Below the pieces are notes generated by a model. It saw only the letters and a list, made by a program, of their open reading frames with translations. It had not been told where the DNA came from and did not search any database. The position numbers were made by a program, and so were the translations under genes. From the NCBI RefSeq assembly GCF_900166595.1, contig NZ_LT745763.1:3347333-3411332 (forward strand): a stretch of DNA of 64,000 nucleotides, given 5' to 3'. Below, one piece after another: positions 7,830 to 16,902 of the stretch (its first letter is position 1; every line of letters begins with the position of its first letter). This stretch comes from Virgibacillus dokdonensis (GTDB taxonomy: Bacteria > Bacillota > Bacilli > Bacillales > Amphibacillaceae).

Positions 7830-10312
7830 TTCGTTTAAGCTGGCAATCCCTTAAAAATAAAACTCGCTCAAGCTTCTTACTGTTCGGTTCCTTACTAGCT
7901 ATTTTCGTTGCCGGTCCAATTAGTATTGCTACTTTATTCGATATACAAACTGAAGTGAAGGGGAATATTGAAAGTCATGCAAGAGGAACATATGATATTC
8001 TCGTCCGTCCTAAAGATGCACAAACTGAAGTCGAGAAAGAAATTGGCAAAGTAGAAGAAAATTACTTAAACTATGGAGATGGTGGCATTACGCTACAACA
8101 GTGGGAGCAAATGAAGGATTTGGAAGAGGTAGAAATCGCAGCCCCTGTTGCATCCTTAGGCTATTTTACGGGTGATAATAAAACATTTTCCTTCGAATTT
8201 CCCACCTCTAGCAGTTATCTGGAGCTTTATTTTAAAACTTCAGATGGCATTAATGATTATCGGATAACGCAAGGAAGTAGTTACTATTACATGTTAAAAC
8301 AAAACGGGTATTACACGGATGACTTTGACTTTATACGCAAGCCAGGAGCGGAATCTATTTATGAAGGAATGCGACCGGAATTCACCCTTCCATATACTTA
8401 TTATCTGACTGTGGGCGTGGATAGAGAGCAGGAAGAAAAATTAACTGACTTGGACTTATCGGCGATGGATAACTCCATTACACAAGAATACGAACAACTT
8501 ATCGCACACGATAACGCAGATACACATATACCCTTAATTTACTTAGAAAATGCCTTTACACCTTTAACTGCTCATGTAACAAAAGCTACACTAGATTGGA
8601 GTAGTGCACAAACTATTCAGCTAAAGAAAGAACTAGGTCTACCAGAAGGCCAAGCGTTCTTTTTTTCCGATCAATACGACCATTTATCAAAAAGAATGCA
8701 AGAGGTAGCCTATACGGATAAAGAAGAATTTGAAATTGATTTATCAAACCACATACTACCTTTTTATTATAAGCCTTTTAAATATCATTATGATGGAACA
8801 TTTAGCGAATCTTTCAATTATCTTTCTGGACTAAGTGAAACTCCTCTATTTTATCGCACACATCCTATCGACTATACGATCCTTGAGCAAGACGCTTTAA
8901 AAGTCGTGCAAGTCGGTAAACATACAGGAGTACCAACTTATCGAGAGATAGAAAAAGTAGGGAAGTCAACAAGGCTAGAGGCTACCGATCCTCCCTTTAG
9001 ATTAGTTCCAGTCGGCACTTTTACAACAAAAGAATTCCAGCAAACTTTAGCTGCAAGCCCATTAGGAATGTATCAACAATCGCCAACAACAACATTACAT
9101 GAGGGCAAAAACGTACGTGAAACAATTACTCCTGGTAGTTTTATTAGCTCTCCGGCGTACGGAATAATTGATTTAGAAGATGCCGCCTATATAAAAGGAG
9201 ATAGCCCTATTGATGCTATACGTGTGAAGGTAAGTGATATTTCTGCTTATAACCAAGCAGCAATTGATAAAATCCGTCGAACGGTTGGTCACATATCTGA
9301 AATTGGTGATTTCCATATAACAGTTGTGGCTGGCGCTTCTCATTCACCTGTTACATTGGATGTTGAAGGGATTGGAAAAGTAGAGCAAATGTGGACAACA
9401 CTAGGTGCCGCAACCACGATTGCAGAAGGTTGGAATACGACGAATATACTTATCGCCAGTATGTTTTCCATGATTAGCATTCTCTATATTATGAATCATT
9501 TTTCATTTCGCAATCGAACACAATTAGAAGAGCGTCAACTATTATACGACATAGGTTGGACAAAAAAAGCTATTCAACGTTTTCATCTATCAGAAAGTGG
9601 ATTAGTGGTTAGTCTTGCATGTTTATTCGGCGGTATTATTCTACTTATTTGTTACTTCCTTCAGTTTATACAACCAGTCGCTTGGGTTGCCTTTAGTCTC
9701 TTTGTCCTCTGCACCTTCATCATCATGTTAGGCTGTAGCAAACGATTTAAAAAACAAAAACATCGTACTTGGAATAGCAATAAACTCAAGCGCGTATGGA
9801 TGCGAAACTTGGCTTTTTATAAAAATCTGATTTCACTTAGCTTTTTACAATTGGTATTTGTCACATTACTCGTCAACTTTGTCCCGTCTGTGTTATACGT
9901 AACAAATCAAACGACTGGTGAAACACATTTAGGAACTTATATTAATGAACTTGTCTTCTTGCTCATGATGATTATTTTAGGAGCCACGTTTTACGTTGCA
10001 TTAACAACAATTATGGAAAGCATTTCTTCTACTCTACTACTTCGAAGAGATGAAATCATTACATTACGTGATATAGGCTGGCGAAGCAAAGATGTCCGCC
10101 TCACCATTATGAAAGAATCTTTAGCATGGATGCTACCAGCATTTATGCTAGGTATGACATGTAGCATCACATTATTATTCGTTCTATTTACACCTTCTAT
10201 AAATGTTGTATATATATCCCCCCTTATTACATCAGGTTGCTTTAGTTTAATAAGTGTAGGAGTCGCTTATGTAATTGTAAAACAAACATTAAAACAAATT
10301 GCCACTTCATAA
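7826..10312 (+). CDS. Large FtsX-type ABC permease
   Basis: 828 residues. TM1 lies at about 17-38, then comes an extracellular domain of about 500 residues, then TM segments near 538-560, 587-610, 615-635, 665-690, 707-730, 765-785 and 795-815. This gives the FtsX/MacB layout of two membrane bundles and a large outside domain. Such permeases with a dedicated ATPase export or expel peptides or give immunity to them, without necessarily translocating cargo through a pore. Coupled to the ATPase by a 4-bp overlap. Together with the secreted protein upstream it may form a self-contained secretion or immunity unit; that role is inference. Confidence 0.8.
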   Translation: MIRLSWQSLKNKTRSSFLLFGSLLAIFVAGPISIATLFDIQTEVKGNIESHARGTYDILVRPKDAQTEVEKEIGKVEENYLNYGDGGITLQQWEQMKDLEEVEIAAPVASLGYFTGDNKTFSFEFPTSSSYLELYFKTSDGINDYRITQGSSYYYMLKQNGYYTDDFDFIRKPGAESIYEGMRPEFTLPYTYYLTVGVDREQEEKLTDLDLSAMDNSITQEYEQLIAHDNADTHIPLIYLENAFTPLTAHVTKATLDWSSAQTIQLKKELGLPEGQAFFFSDQYDHLSKRMQEVAYTDKEEFEIDLSNHILPFYYKPFKYHYDGTFSESFNYLSGLSETPLFYRTHPIDYTILEQDALKVVQVGKHTGVPTYREIEKVGKSTRLEATDPPFRLVPVGTFTTKEFQQTLAASPLGMYQQSPTTTLHEGKNVRETITPGSFISSPAYGIIDLEDAAYIKGDSPIDAIRVKVSDISAYNQAAIDKIRRTVGHISEIGDFHITVVAGASHSPVTLDVEGIGKVEQMWTTLGAATTIAEGWNTTNILIASMFSMISILYIMNHFSFRNRTQLEERQLLYDIGWTKKAIQRFHLSESGLVVSLACLFGGIILLICYFLQFIQPVAWVAFSLFVLCTFIIMLGCSKRFKKQKHRTWNSNKLKRVWMRNLAFYKNLISLSFLQLVFVTLLVNFVPSVLYVTNQTTGETHLGTYINELVFLLMMIILGATFYVALTTIMESISSTLLLRRDEIITLRDIGWRSKDVRLTIMKESLAWMLPAFMLGMTCSITLLFVLFTPSINVVYISPLITSGCFSLISVGVAYVIVKQTLKQIATS

Positions 10313-10344
10313 GATAAGATTTTCATTCATTGTAGATCGTCTTT

Positions 10345-10373
10345 CCACCCCCGTCATGTTTGACGGGGGGTGG
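10345..10373 (+). terminator. GC-rich hairpin after the permease gene
   Basis: CCACCCCCGTCA (10345-10356) pairs with TGACGGGGGGTGG (10361-10373) apart from one extra G. A very stable stem 33 bp after the stop codon, but followed by TTGTATG rather than a U-run. Likely ends or protects the ABC transcript. Confidence 0.5.
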
Positions 10374-10429
10374 TTGTATGCGCTTGAAGAGGCAAGCTAT
10401 CTGATATACAAAAGGCTTCCAGCGCGGGG

Positions 10430-10638
10430 GAGCGATTTTGCGACGTACGTGAGCGAATTTCCGCGCGAGATGAGCGATTTTGCGACGTGCGCGAGCGAGT
10501 TTCCCGCGGGGAGAGCGATTTTGCGACGTACGTGAGCGAGTTCCCGCGCGCGAGGAGCGATTTCACCACGAACGTGAGCGAGTTTCAGTGCGAGATGAGC
10601 GATTTTGCGACGAGTACGAGCGGTTTACGGGCGAATTC
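10430..10638. repeat. GC-rich tandem array, ten 21-bp units (five 42-bp units)
   Basis: Units begin GAGCGA at 10430, 10472, 10513, 10555 and 10597, with a second half-unit about 21 bp after each. The pattern alternates GAGCGATTTTGCGACG and GAGCGAGTTTCCCGCG types, so the true period is 42 bp made of two related 21-bp halves (one unit is 41 bp). GC is far above the surrounding DNA. Because 21 is a multiple of three, several frames stay open on both strands; none has an SD and I do not call them genes. It sits between the convergent ends of the permease gene and tag. Confidence 0.85.
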
Positions 10639-10650
10639 TCCCGCCCGTGT

Positions 10651-11214
10651 TCAGCGAGCTATAGACAAAAAGCAGTCTTTCGTATGGTCATTGACCATGC
10701 CTGTCGCTTGCATAAAAGCGTAACAAATGGTTGGCCCAACGAATTGGAAACCGCGTCGTTTTAGATCTTTGCTCATTTGTTCGGATTCTGTCGTATATGC
10801 GGGCACTTGTTCATGCGTTTCCCAGTGATTAACAATTTGTTCCCCGCCGACAAAGGACCATATATAGGAGGAGAAGTCTCCCAACTCCTGCTCTACTTGC
10901 AAAAAGGACTGCGCATTCTTAATGAAAGCATTTATCTTTCTCCGGTTACGAATAATTCCTTTATCTTGGAGGAGCGCTTCTATTTTCTGATTGCTATATT
11001 TACTTATTTTTAACGGATCGAAATCATCAAAAGCTTGGCAATAATTTTCTCTACGCTTTAATATTGTAATCCAGCTTAATCCTGCTTGTGCCCCTTCCAA
11101 GCAAAGCATTTCAAATAATTTTTGGGCGTCATACTGCGGGACGCCCCATTCATGATCATGATAAGTAATATAGACAGGATCATCTGTGACCCATTGACAT
11201 CTTTGTTTTGTCAT
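10651..11214 (-). CDS. tag: DNA-3-methyladenine glycosylase I
   Basis: 187 residues, the usual length of Tag. It removes 3-methyladenine from alkylated DNA. The zinc-snap residues are visible: Cys near residue 5 (KQRCQW), His in YHDHEWGVP, and His and Cys in NDHTKDC near the C-terminus. The substrate-pocket segments LEGAQAGLSWITIL and FQFVGPTICYAFMQATGMVNDH are also conserved. The start overlaps the stop of the upstream sulfurtransferase gene by 4 bp (ATGA), so the two form one transcript. The 3' end borders the GC-rich repeat array. Confidence 0.95.
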   Translation of the reverse strand: MTKQRCQWVTDDPVYITYHDHEWGVPQYDAQKLFEMLCLEGAQAGLSWITILKRRENYCQAFDDFDPLKISKYSNQKIEALLQDKGIIRNRRKINAFIKNAQSFLQVEQELGDFSSYIWSFVGGEQIVNHWETHEQVPAYTTESEQMSKDLKRRGFQFVGPTICYAFMQATGMVNDHTKDCFLSIAR

Positions 11215-12056
11215 GCATCTTCACCAATTGCGACTTCATTTTCATCATAAGAAATCCAATCACTAAAGCTACCAGGGTATAATTTCACATTTTCATAGCC
11301 AAGTGATTTTAAGGCTAAAATATTGGGACAAGCCGATATACCAGAACCGCAGGAAACAATGATTTCTTCATTTTTCTGAAAGGAAGCAAATTGTTTTTCT
11401 AGTACCTCCTTCTTTTTCCATGAGCCATTTTCATCCAGCACCTTTTTCCAGAAATAGTTCTTGGCACCAGGGATATGGCCCGCTCGAGCATACATCGGTT
11501 CATCATCTCCTAAATAACGTTCTCTTGCACGTGAATCAATTAAAACAGCTTCGTTTCGAGTTACTTTTTCTTTTACTTCTTCCATATTAGCAATTTGATT
11601 GTCTCTTAATTGCAAGTGAAATACTTTTGGCGTTAGTGTTGGTACTTCGGTAGTTGTTTCATTGCCTGTTTTTTTCCAGCCACTATAGCCCCCGTCAAGA
11701 ACATACACTTTGTCATGCCCCATATAATGGAATAACCACCATGCTCTAGCAGCAAACATATCATTATCTGCATCGTATATCACAACGGTTGTATCGTGAT
11801 CAACACCTAACTTTCCTACTTTTCCTGCAAGCATTGTAAGGTCAGGAAGCGGATGGTTTCCACCATGTTTTCCTTTTTTTCCAGACAAATCTTTTTCTAT
11901 ATCCATAAAAACAGCGCCTGGGATATGATCTTGTAAATATGCTTTTCTGCCTGCATCAGGATCCGTTAACTGAAAACGCACATCGATAATTACTGTATTG
12001 TTTAAATGATTATGTAGCCGATTCTTTAAACGGTCTACGCTAATAAGATAGCCCAT
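11211..12056 (-). CDS. sseA: Two-domain sulfurtransferase (3-mercaptopyruvate sulfurtransferase type)
   Basis: 281 residues in two rhodanese domains: an inactive N-terminal one (about 5-140) and a catalytic C-terminal one. The active-site loop VSCGSGISAC has the CG-S-G form of mercaptopyruvate sulfurtransferases rather than the CRKG form of thiosulfate rhodaneses. It would move sulfur from mercaptopyruvate to thiol acceptors or cyanide in the cytoplasm. SD GGAGGG before ATG. Shares a 4-bp overlap with tag downstream. Confidence 0.85.
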   Translation of the reverse strand: MGYLISVDRLKNRLHNHLNNTVIIDVRFQLTDPDAGRKAYLQDHIPGAVFMDIEKDLSGKKGKHGGNHPLPDLTMLAGKVGKLGVDHDTTVVIYDADNDMFAARAWWLFHYMGHDKVYVLDGGYSGWKKTGNETTTEVPTLTPKVFHLQLRDNQIANMEEVKEKVTRNEAVLIDSRARERYLGDDEPMYARAGHIPGAKNYFWKKVLDENGSWKKKEVLEKQFASFQKNEEIIVSCGSGISACPNILALKSLGYENVKLYPGSFSDWISYDENEVAIGEDA

Positions 12057-12168
12057 TTTCTTCCCTCCAATAATTTTATAGCCATTCGTAATCCGTATTT
12101 GTTACCCTTATTTTATACGATAAGCTTCCTTATGCCTACCCCTAACTTAGAGACTCGAACTATTTAAG

Positions 12169-12197
12169 TTAGAAAATTAGTGTAATTAAGTTATAAT
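12169..12197 (+). promoter_or_regulatory. Candidate promoter of pepT
   Basis: TTAGAA (12169-12174), a 17-bp spacer, TATAAT (12192-12197); the -10 is perfect and the -35 weak. About 67 bp before the pepT start. Confidence 0.45.
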
Positions 12198-12264
12198 AGA
12201 AAGCATACTATTCATGTTTACATGATGAGGTACATACTTTTTACTTTGACAGGAGTTGACTTTC

Positions 12265-13497
12265 ATGAAAAAAGAAATAATGGAAAGGTTTATTACGTAT
12301 GCAAAGATGGATACGCAATCCGACGCAAGCAATGAAGCTACACCTTCTACACCTGGACAGTTTGATTTAGCGAATCTTTTAGTACAAGAGCTTCAGGAAA
12401 TAGGAATGACAGACGTTGCCGTTGATGACTTTGGCTATGTGATGGCAACACTTCCAGCAAACACGGATGGTGATATACCGACCATCGGATTTTTAGCACA
12501 TGTGGATACAGCAACAGACTTCACTGGAAAAAATGTTCAACCACAAATCACGGAGAATTACGACGGGAAAGATATTGTATTGAACAAGGAAGAAAATATT
12601 ATATTATCGACTACTGATTTTCCAGAGCTTTCGCAATACAAAGGTCATACAGTAATCACTACAGATGGAACAACTTTACTTGGCGCTGATAACAAAGCGG
12701 GGATTGCTGAAATTATGACTGCGATGCATTATCTCATCACACATCCAGAAATCAAGCACGGGAAAATCCGCGTTGCTTTTACGCCCGATGAAGAGATCGG
12801 CCGTGGACCACATAAATTCGATGTGGAACGTTTCGATGCTACATATGCCTATACCGTCGATGGTGGGCCTTTAGGAGAGTTGCAATACGAAAGCTTTAAC
12901 GCAGCTCAAGCAAGAGTAACCTTTAAAGGAAATAGTGTACATCCAGGAACAGCCAAAGATAAAATGGTGAACGCTGGGAAAATGGCAGCAACCTTTATAA
13001 ATGAAATTCCAAACGAAGAAGCGCCGGAATATACAGAAGGGTACGAAGGATTTTATCACTTAAGCAATATTACTGGTGATGTGGAAAATGCAGAACTTAT
13101 CTACATTATCCGAGATTTTGATAAAGCGAAGTTTCAAGAGAAAAAAGTTTTATTGCAAAAAATCACAGAGAAATTTCAGACCAAATATGGAACGGAAGCT
13201 GTTAGCCTTGAATTGCGCGATCAGTATTATAATATGCGCGAAAAAATTGAACCGGTGAAAGAAATTGTCGACATTGCTTATGATGCAATGAAAAGCTTAG
13301 ATATCGAACCAATCGTAAAACCGATTCGTGGTGGTACAGATGGTTCGCAATTATCCTACATGGGACTGCCAACACCGAACATTTTTACTGGTGGAGAAAA
13401 TTTTCATGGTAAATTCGAATACGTCTCGGTAGATAATATGATGAAAGCCTCAAAAACAATCATTGAAATCTGCAAGCTATTTGCCCGACGCTATTAA
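12265..13497 (+). CDS. pepT: Peptidase T (tripeptidase)
   Basis: 410 residues, M20 metallopeptidase family, which releases the N-terminal residue of tripeptides in the cytoplasm. Metal-binding and catalytic segments are present: FLAHVDTA (His, Asp), [13 protein letters not shown] (Asp), [10 protein letters not shown] (catalytic Glu and metal Glu), [13 protein letters not shown] and [13 protein letters not shown] (final His). The ATG at 12265 lies nine bases after AGGAG and is preferred to the TTG at 12256, which is part of the SD region. Monocistronic, followed by repeat DNA. Confidence 0.95.
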   Translation: MKKEIMERFITYAKMDTQSDASNEATPSTPGQFDLANLLVQELQEIGMTDVAVDDFGYVMATLPANTDGDIPTIGFLAHVDTATDFTGKNVQPQITENYDGKDIVLNKEENIILSTTDFPELSQYKGHTVITTDGTTLLGADNKAGIAEIMTAMHYLITHPEIKHGKIRVAFTPDEEIGRGPHKFDVERFDATYAYTVDGGPLGELQYESFNAAQARVTFKGNSVHPGTAKDKMVNAGKMAATFINEIPNEEAPEYTEGYEGFYHLSNITGDVENAELIYIIRDFDKAKFQEKKVLLQKITEKFQTKYGTEAVSLELRDQYYNMREKIEPVKEIVDIAYDAMKSLDIEPIVKPIRGGTDGSQLSYMGLPTPNIFTGGENFHGKFEYVSVDNMMKASKTIIEICKLFARRY

Positions 13498-13500
13498 TTA

Positions 13501-13589
13501 GAAAAACTGACTTATCGCCAAGTCTTATGGCGAAAGGCATAGTTTTCTTATACTATATACCTTTAAGCTTTTATACTTTCCTATAGTGG
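13501..13589. repeat. Dispersed intergenic repeat, copy 1
   Basis: Pattern: CTTATCGCCAAGTCTTATGGCG hairpin region, then TTTTCTTATACTATA, an AT-rich linker, and ACTTTCCTATAGTG. Related copies lie at 17636-17730, 58756-58821 and 59890-59990, each just outside a coding gene. The second half recurs in diverged form at 13808-13853 in the same intergenic region. Confidence 0.7.
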
Positions 13590-13860
13590 AACAAAGGCGC
13601 AAGCGCCCGGTTAGCAACGTAGCGACTGGAGCGAATTAACTAAAGTTTTAGGAATCATGGTGAGGCACAAACCAATGATGACTTAGCTTAGGGTGATTCG
13701 TGAAGTCGCCTATTTGCTGGGAGATGGAGCCAGACGTGGCTTATTCGGTTATTTCGTTATACACAAGCACCTCACCTTTTACTATCGTAAAAGAATGCAG
13801 TCGTATTTCTTATAGTATAAACCTTAAAAATTTATGCTTTCATAATAGTGTACAAAAGTG
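13590..13860. repeat. Folded intergenic element
   Basis: Nested inverted segments suggest a folded RNA or cruciform: GGCG/CGCC (13596-13599/13604-13607), GCGACT/AGTCGC (13622-13627/13704-13709), CGAAT/ATTCG (13632-13636/13696-13700), an inner ATCATGGT/ACCAATGAT hairpin, and a possible CCC..TAGCAA / TTGCT..GGG closing helix. The block is flanked by two diverged direct copies of the TTATACTATA...CTATAGTG sequence (13546-13589 and 13808-13853), as if inserted into the dispersed repeat. I recall similar elements in other Bacillaceae intergenic regions, but from memory only. Confidence 0.55.
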
Positions 13861-13921
13861 CCAAGGAAGAGCGTCTCCCCAACAAAGTTAGAGATGACAA
13901 TCAAACAGTTGGCACTTTTTT
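13853..13921 (+). terminator. Long-loop hairpin with U-run
   Basis: AAAAGTGCCAA (13853-13863) pairs with TTGGCACTTTT (about 13909-13919), followed by further Ts. The loop is about 45 nt with weak internal pairing. It may terminate transcription through the repeat region, in either direction. Confidence 0.4.
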
Positions 13922-14032
13922 ATATGGATCTCCATCGTAAGAAGGCCCCCACAATAACTTATGAACTTCGCGAAAATTTGCGAACTTCAAGTAACTCTCT
14001 TATGAACTTCAGAGAATTTCCTTAAACGTACT

Positions 14033-14485
14033 TTAAAATGGTTTCGTAATCATCAAAATAATAATGATCATAAACAACAGACTTTCGATTCTTTCATAGA
14101 AAAATAGCTTTCTGGATAATCGAAAGTAGTCATCAGGGATCGTACTATCCGGATGCGTCTGTAATAGTTTTTTGATTGGTTTGGAACGCGGCGACAGCAC
14201 GAGTGGGCCAAATGCCAAAGCAAGCAAAAATAAAAGCAAACTGCCTATAAACCAACCTTGTGCAAATAAATAGGGGCGAAGTACTCCCATGATTAGCCCC
14301 GTTATCAATAGTAATGTACCACCAATCATGACACAGCCGTGTAATTTGTTTCGTATTTTATAACCATATTGCAATTCTGTCATCGTAGTTGCTGTTTTCA
14401 CTGGCAAAATCATGAAGAAACCTGGACCCATACCAATAATTGCAGCAATGATGTGTATGAACACCATGAGGTCATAAAACTCCAT
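14033..14485 (-). CDS. DUF2269-like integral membrane protein
   Basis: 150 residues with four hydrophobic helices (about 8-27, 48-68, 74-96 and 128-147). An N-terminal LMVFIHIIAAIIGMGPGFF segment has a His within the first helix, as in DUF2269-type membrane proteins of unknown role. SD AAGGGA before ATG. It follows the fructosamine-kinase-like gene by 14 bp on the same strand and is probably co-transcribed. Confidence 0.65.
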   Translation of the reverse strand: MEFYDLMVFIHIIAAIIGMGPGFFMILPVKTATTMTELQYGYKIRNKLHGCVMIGGTLLLITGLIMGVLRPYLFAQGWFIGSLLLFLLALAFGPLVLSPRSKPIKKLLQTHPDSTIPDDYFRLSRKLFFYERIESLLFMIIIILMITKPF

Positions 14486-14499
14486 GTTATCTATCCCTT

Positions 14500-15366
14500 C
14501 TAATCTCCTACATAATAACGCAAAATTCTATCAACATTTGATCCGTACACTTCTCCAAATAAGTTTAGATGAACTAATAAATAGAATAATTGGTATAACG
14601 GCTTACAATCTTTGTAATAATCCGCTAATGGAAAAGTGGCTTTATAGGCTTCATAAAAGCTTGTAGAAAAGCCACTGAATACTTCAGTAAAAGCTATATC
14701 AAAATGTCTATCCCCAAATAAAAAGGATGGATCAATGAAATAAGGGATTCCATGTTCTCCAACTATCCAATTACCTCCCCATAAATCACCGTGTAAATAG
14801 GCTGGAGAAATGTTATTAGGAATCCAGCGGTCTAATCGCACTAGTAACCTCTCTAGCTTCTCTCGTCGTTGCGCATGGATAACATTCCGTTTGATCCCAA
14901 TCTGTAATTGTGTTTTCAGACGGCAGTCACGATAATAGGAAAGCCAACTATCATACCAGCTGTTTGGCTGTTGTAATGTACCAATAAATGTTGCTTCCGA
15001 ATAGCCATGCTGCTCTCCACTGGTTTGGTGCATGGCAGCTAATCGCTCACCAAGTAGCTTGTCCGTATGTTCGGTTCTATGTCCATTTACCCATTCCAAT
15101 AGCAAAAATGACTCACCTTCTTGATCCGAATAACCGATAACATCTGGAACATCCATCGTATTTGTAGACTTTATCAGTGCTAGACCTTTCGCTTCTAATG
15201 CAAAAAAACGAGCAGGTGAAGCTTCATTTAACTTCATAAAAAAACGTTGCGCATCTGTTTCTACTAGATAGGCGTCGTTGATGGAGCCACCAGACACTTT
15301 TTTCACCCGCGTTACATTCCCTTTAACACCTGATTGCTTTAACAGCTTCTGGAATTGCGGCTTCAT
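14500..15366 (-). CDS. Fructosamine/ketosamine-3-kinase family protein
   Basis: 288 residues. The aminoglycoside-phosphotransferase-like kinase fold is shown by YLHGDLWGGNWIV (catalytic HGD-W--N loop) and PYFIDPSFLFGDRHFDIAF (DP in place of DFG, metal-binding Asp). This is the pattern of fructosamine kinases, which phosphorylate glycated amines and so start deglycation. The ATG at 15366 has AGGAG ten bases upstream; an in-frame TTG at 15405 has no SD. Near to and in the same direction as the PTS-IIC-like gene upstream. Confidence 0.8.
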   Translation of the reverse strand: MKPQFQKLLKQSGVKGNVTRVKKVSGGSINDAYLVETDAQRFFMKLNEASPARFFALEAKGLALIKSTNTMDVPDVIGYSDQEGESFLLLEWVNGHRTEHTDKLLGERLAAMHQTSGEQHGYSEATFIGTLQQPNSWYDSWLSYYRDCRLKTQLQIGIKRNVIHAQRREKLERLLVRLDRWIPNNISPAYLHGDLWGGNWIVGEHGIPYFIDPSFLFGDRHFDIAFTEVFSGFSTSFYEAYKATFPLADYYKDCKPLYQLFYLLVHLNLFGEVYGSNVDRILRYYVGD

Positions 15367-15407
15367 ATACGATATACTCCTTTCTTTTCGTTTAATTTTC
15401 CACAAGT

Positions 15408-16445
15408 TTATTCATAAGATATTTTCATATCGCCTGGTTGAATCCAGCCTTTTTTCCGAAGTAAAGTGACAATAAGCAAACTAATTATAGCCGGGATCAT
15501 GATATGTAACATGAGCATACTCCAAAGAAGAGGCATGGAAAAGCCCATCGATTCGATTGTCATAATTTGTCCAACGAAGCCGCTTGTCCCCATACCAGCT
15601 CCAGAAGGATTATTCGTTAGCTCTAGCCATACAGTAGCAAGCGGCGCAACAACAGCTCCTGCTATTGTCGGTGGTAATAAAATAATTGGTTTTTTTACAA
15701 TATTAGCGACTTGTAACATCGACGTTCCAATACCTTGCGCAATAAAGCCACCAAATCCATTATCCCGATAACTAGCCACCGCAAAACCAATCATTTGTGC
15801 GGAGCAGCCTACCGTAGCGGCACCTGCAGCTAGCCCATCCAAAGATAGCATAATAGCAATAGCCGCAGATGAAATCGGCGCTGTTAATGCTATTCCCATC
15901 AATACAGCTACTAAAATTCCCATGATAAATGGTTGCTGTTCTGTTGACCAGTTAATCATTTCGCCAAAGCCTTCCATCAAACTACTTATCCCAGGACCGA
16001 TAAATTTACCCGTTGTAAAACCTACTACAATCGTTACTAATGGCGTAACAATGATATCCACACGTGTTTCTTGATATACTAATTTGCCAAGTTCTGTAGC
16101 GAATACCGCACTAATGTAACTTCCAGCTGGCCCACCTAGTTCTGCACCAAATGCACCAGCAAATAAAGCTGAAAATAGTACAAGTGGTGGGGCCTTTAAC
16201 CCGTAAGCAATGGCGACACCGATAGCACCACCCATAATTTTTGTGTCCATTGCAAAACTTCCCATTTCCACAAAAACTTCCGCCAATGAAGGAGAAAACA
16301 TGATGATGATCTGTTCACCAGCTGTCTTAATAATAAGTCCAATAATCAAGGATGAGAGTAAACCTAACGCCATGTAACTTAAAGCGGTGATAAAATAAGC
16401 TTTCCCTGTAATATGGACACCTTTACGTTGTAAAAATTGCTGCAT
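15408..16445 (-). CDS. PTS-EIIC-type (PTS_EIIC_2) membrane transporter
   Basis: 345 residues, 8-10 hydrophobic segments, rich in Gly and Ala. Motifs such as GGAIGVAIAYGLKAPPLVLFSAL, GGPAGSYI, TAPISSAAIAIML and LLPPTIAGAVVAPLA match a family of stand-alone PTS IIC-like proteins common in Bacilli. No IIA or IIB partner is nearby, so sugar specificity and even phosphotransfer coupling are open. ATG at 16445 chosen because GGAGG lies seven bases upstream; in-frame codons before it lack an SD. Confidence 0.7.
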   Translation of the reverse strand: MQQFLQRKGVHITGKAYFITALSYMALGLLSSLIIGLIIKTAGEQIIIMFSPSLAEVFVEMGSFAMDTKIMGGAIGVAIAYGLKAPPLVLFSALFAGAFGAELGGPAGSYISAVFATELGKLVYQETRVDIIVTPLVTIVVGFTTGKFIGPGISSLMEGFGEMINWSTEQQPFIMGILVAVLMGIALTAPISSAAIAIMLSLDGLAAGAATVGCSAQMIGFAVASYRDNGFGGFIAQGIGTSMLQVANIVKKPIILLPPTIAGAVVAPLATVWLELTNNPSGAGMGTSGFVGQIMTIESMGFSMPLLWSMLMLHIMIPAIISLLIVTLLRKKGWIQPGDMKISYE

Positions 16446-16902
16446 CGTTATTCCTCCTATCATCGTGAATCTACTCACATAAATTCGTGCCTAAAATTGA
16501 TTTTAGTAAATGCTCCCTATACACCAATATGTCTGAAATATGGAATTTACATTATATCTTTATTGTTTCCCCCTTTTTCTAGTTCATCTTTGTGGATTGT
16601 ATACCTTCCATCTTTCTATACGTTGTTGCCTACGAAGTATTACCCCTAATTTCACTCCACTGCCTCACCTATCGCCAGTCGTCTGTCGCCACAACCGTTA
16701 CATTCTCTCCTCATTTACAGTATTATCATCTATTATTACGTTATTCGAGTAGTACTTCAAGCAGAATAACCCACACATTGTTCTCATATATTGTATTACT
16801 ATCGTAAATGAAATTGTTTAGTTGCTTTTCTATACCTATTCGGCTACAATTTAACTGAAAATAATTATCAATTATATACATATAACAAGGGAGATGAAAG
16901 AT
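16446..16902. other. Intergenic between divergent transporter and nitroreductase genes
   Basis: AT-rich, pyrimidine-rich on the + strand. Several open frames here have low-complexity translations and no SD. I see no gene or clear structural element. Confidence 0.5.

Noticed and set aside
10430..10638. CRISPR array
   Set aside because: Units are contiguous with no unique spacers and no cas genes are present.
10299..10764. Several overlapping open frames of 70-95 codons on both strands
   Set aside because: They run through the 21-bp repeat array, whose length keeps frames open by chance; none has an SD and translations are repeat-driven (SDFATYVSEFP).
13700..13891. 63-codon frame
   Set aside because: Lies inside the folded repeat region and has no SD.
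16437..16807. Overlapping 70-codon frames
   Set aside because: Pyrimidine-rich DNA giving low-complexity Leu/Ser/Tyr translations without ribosome binding sites.
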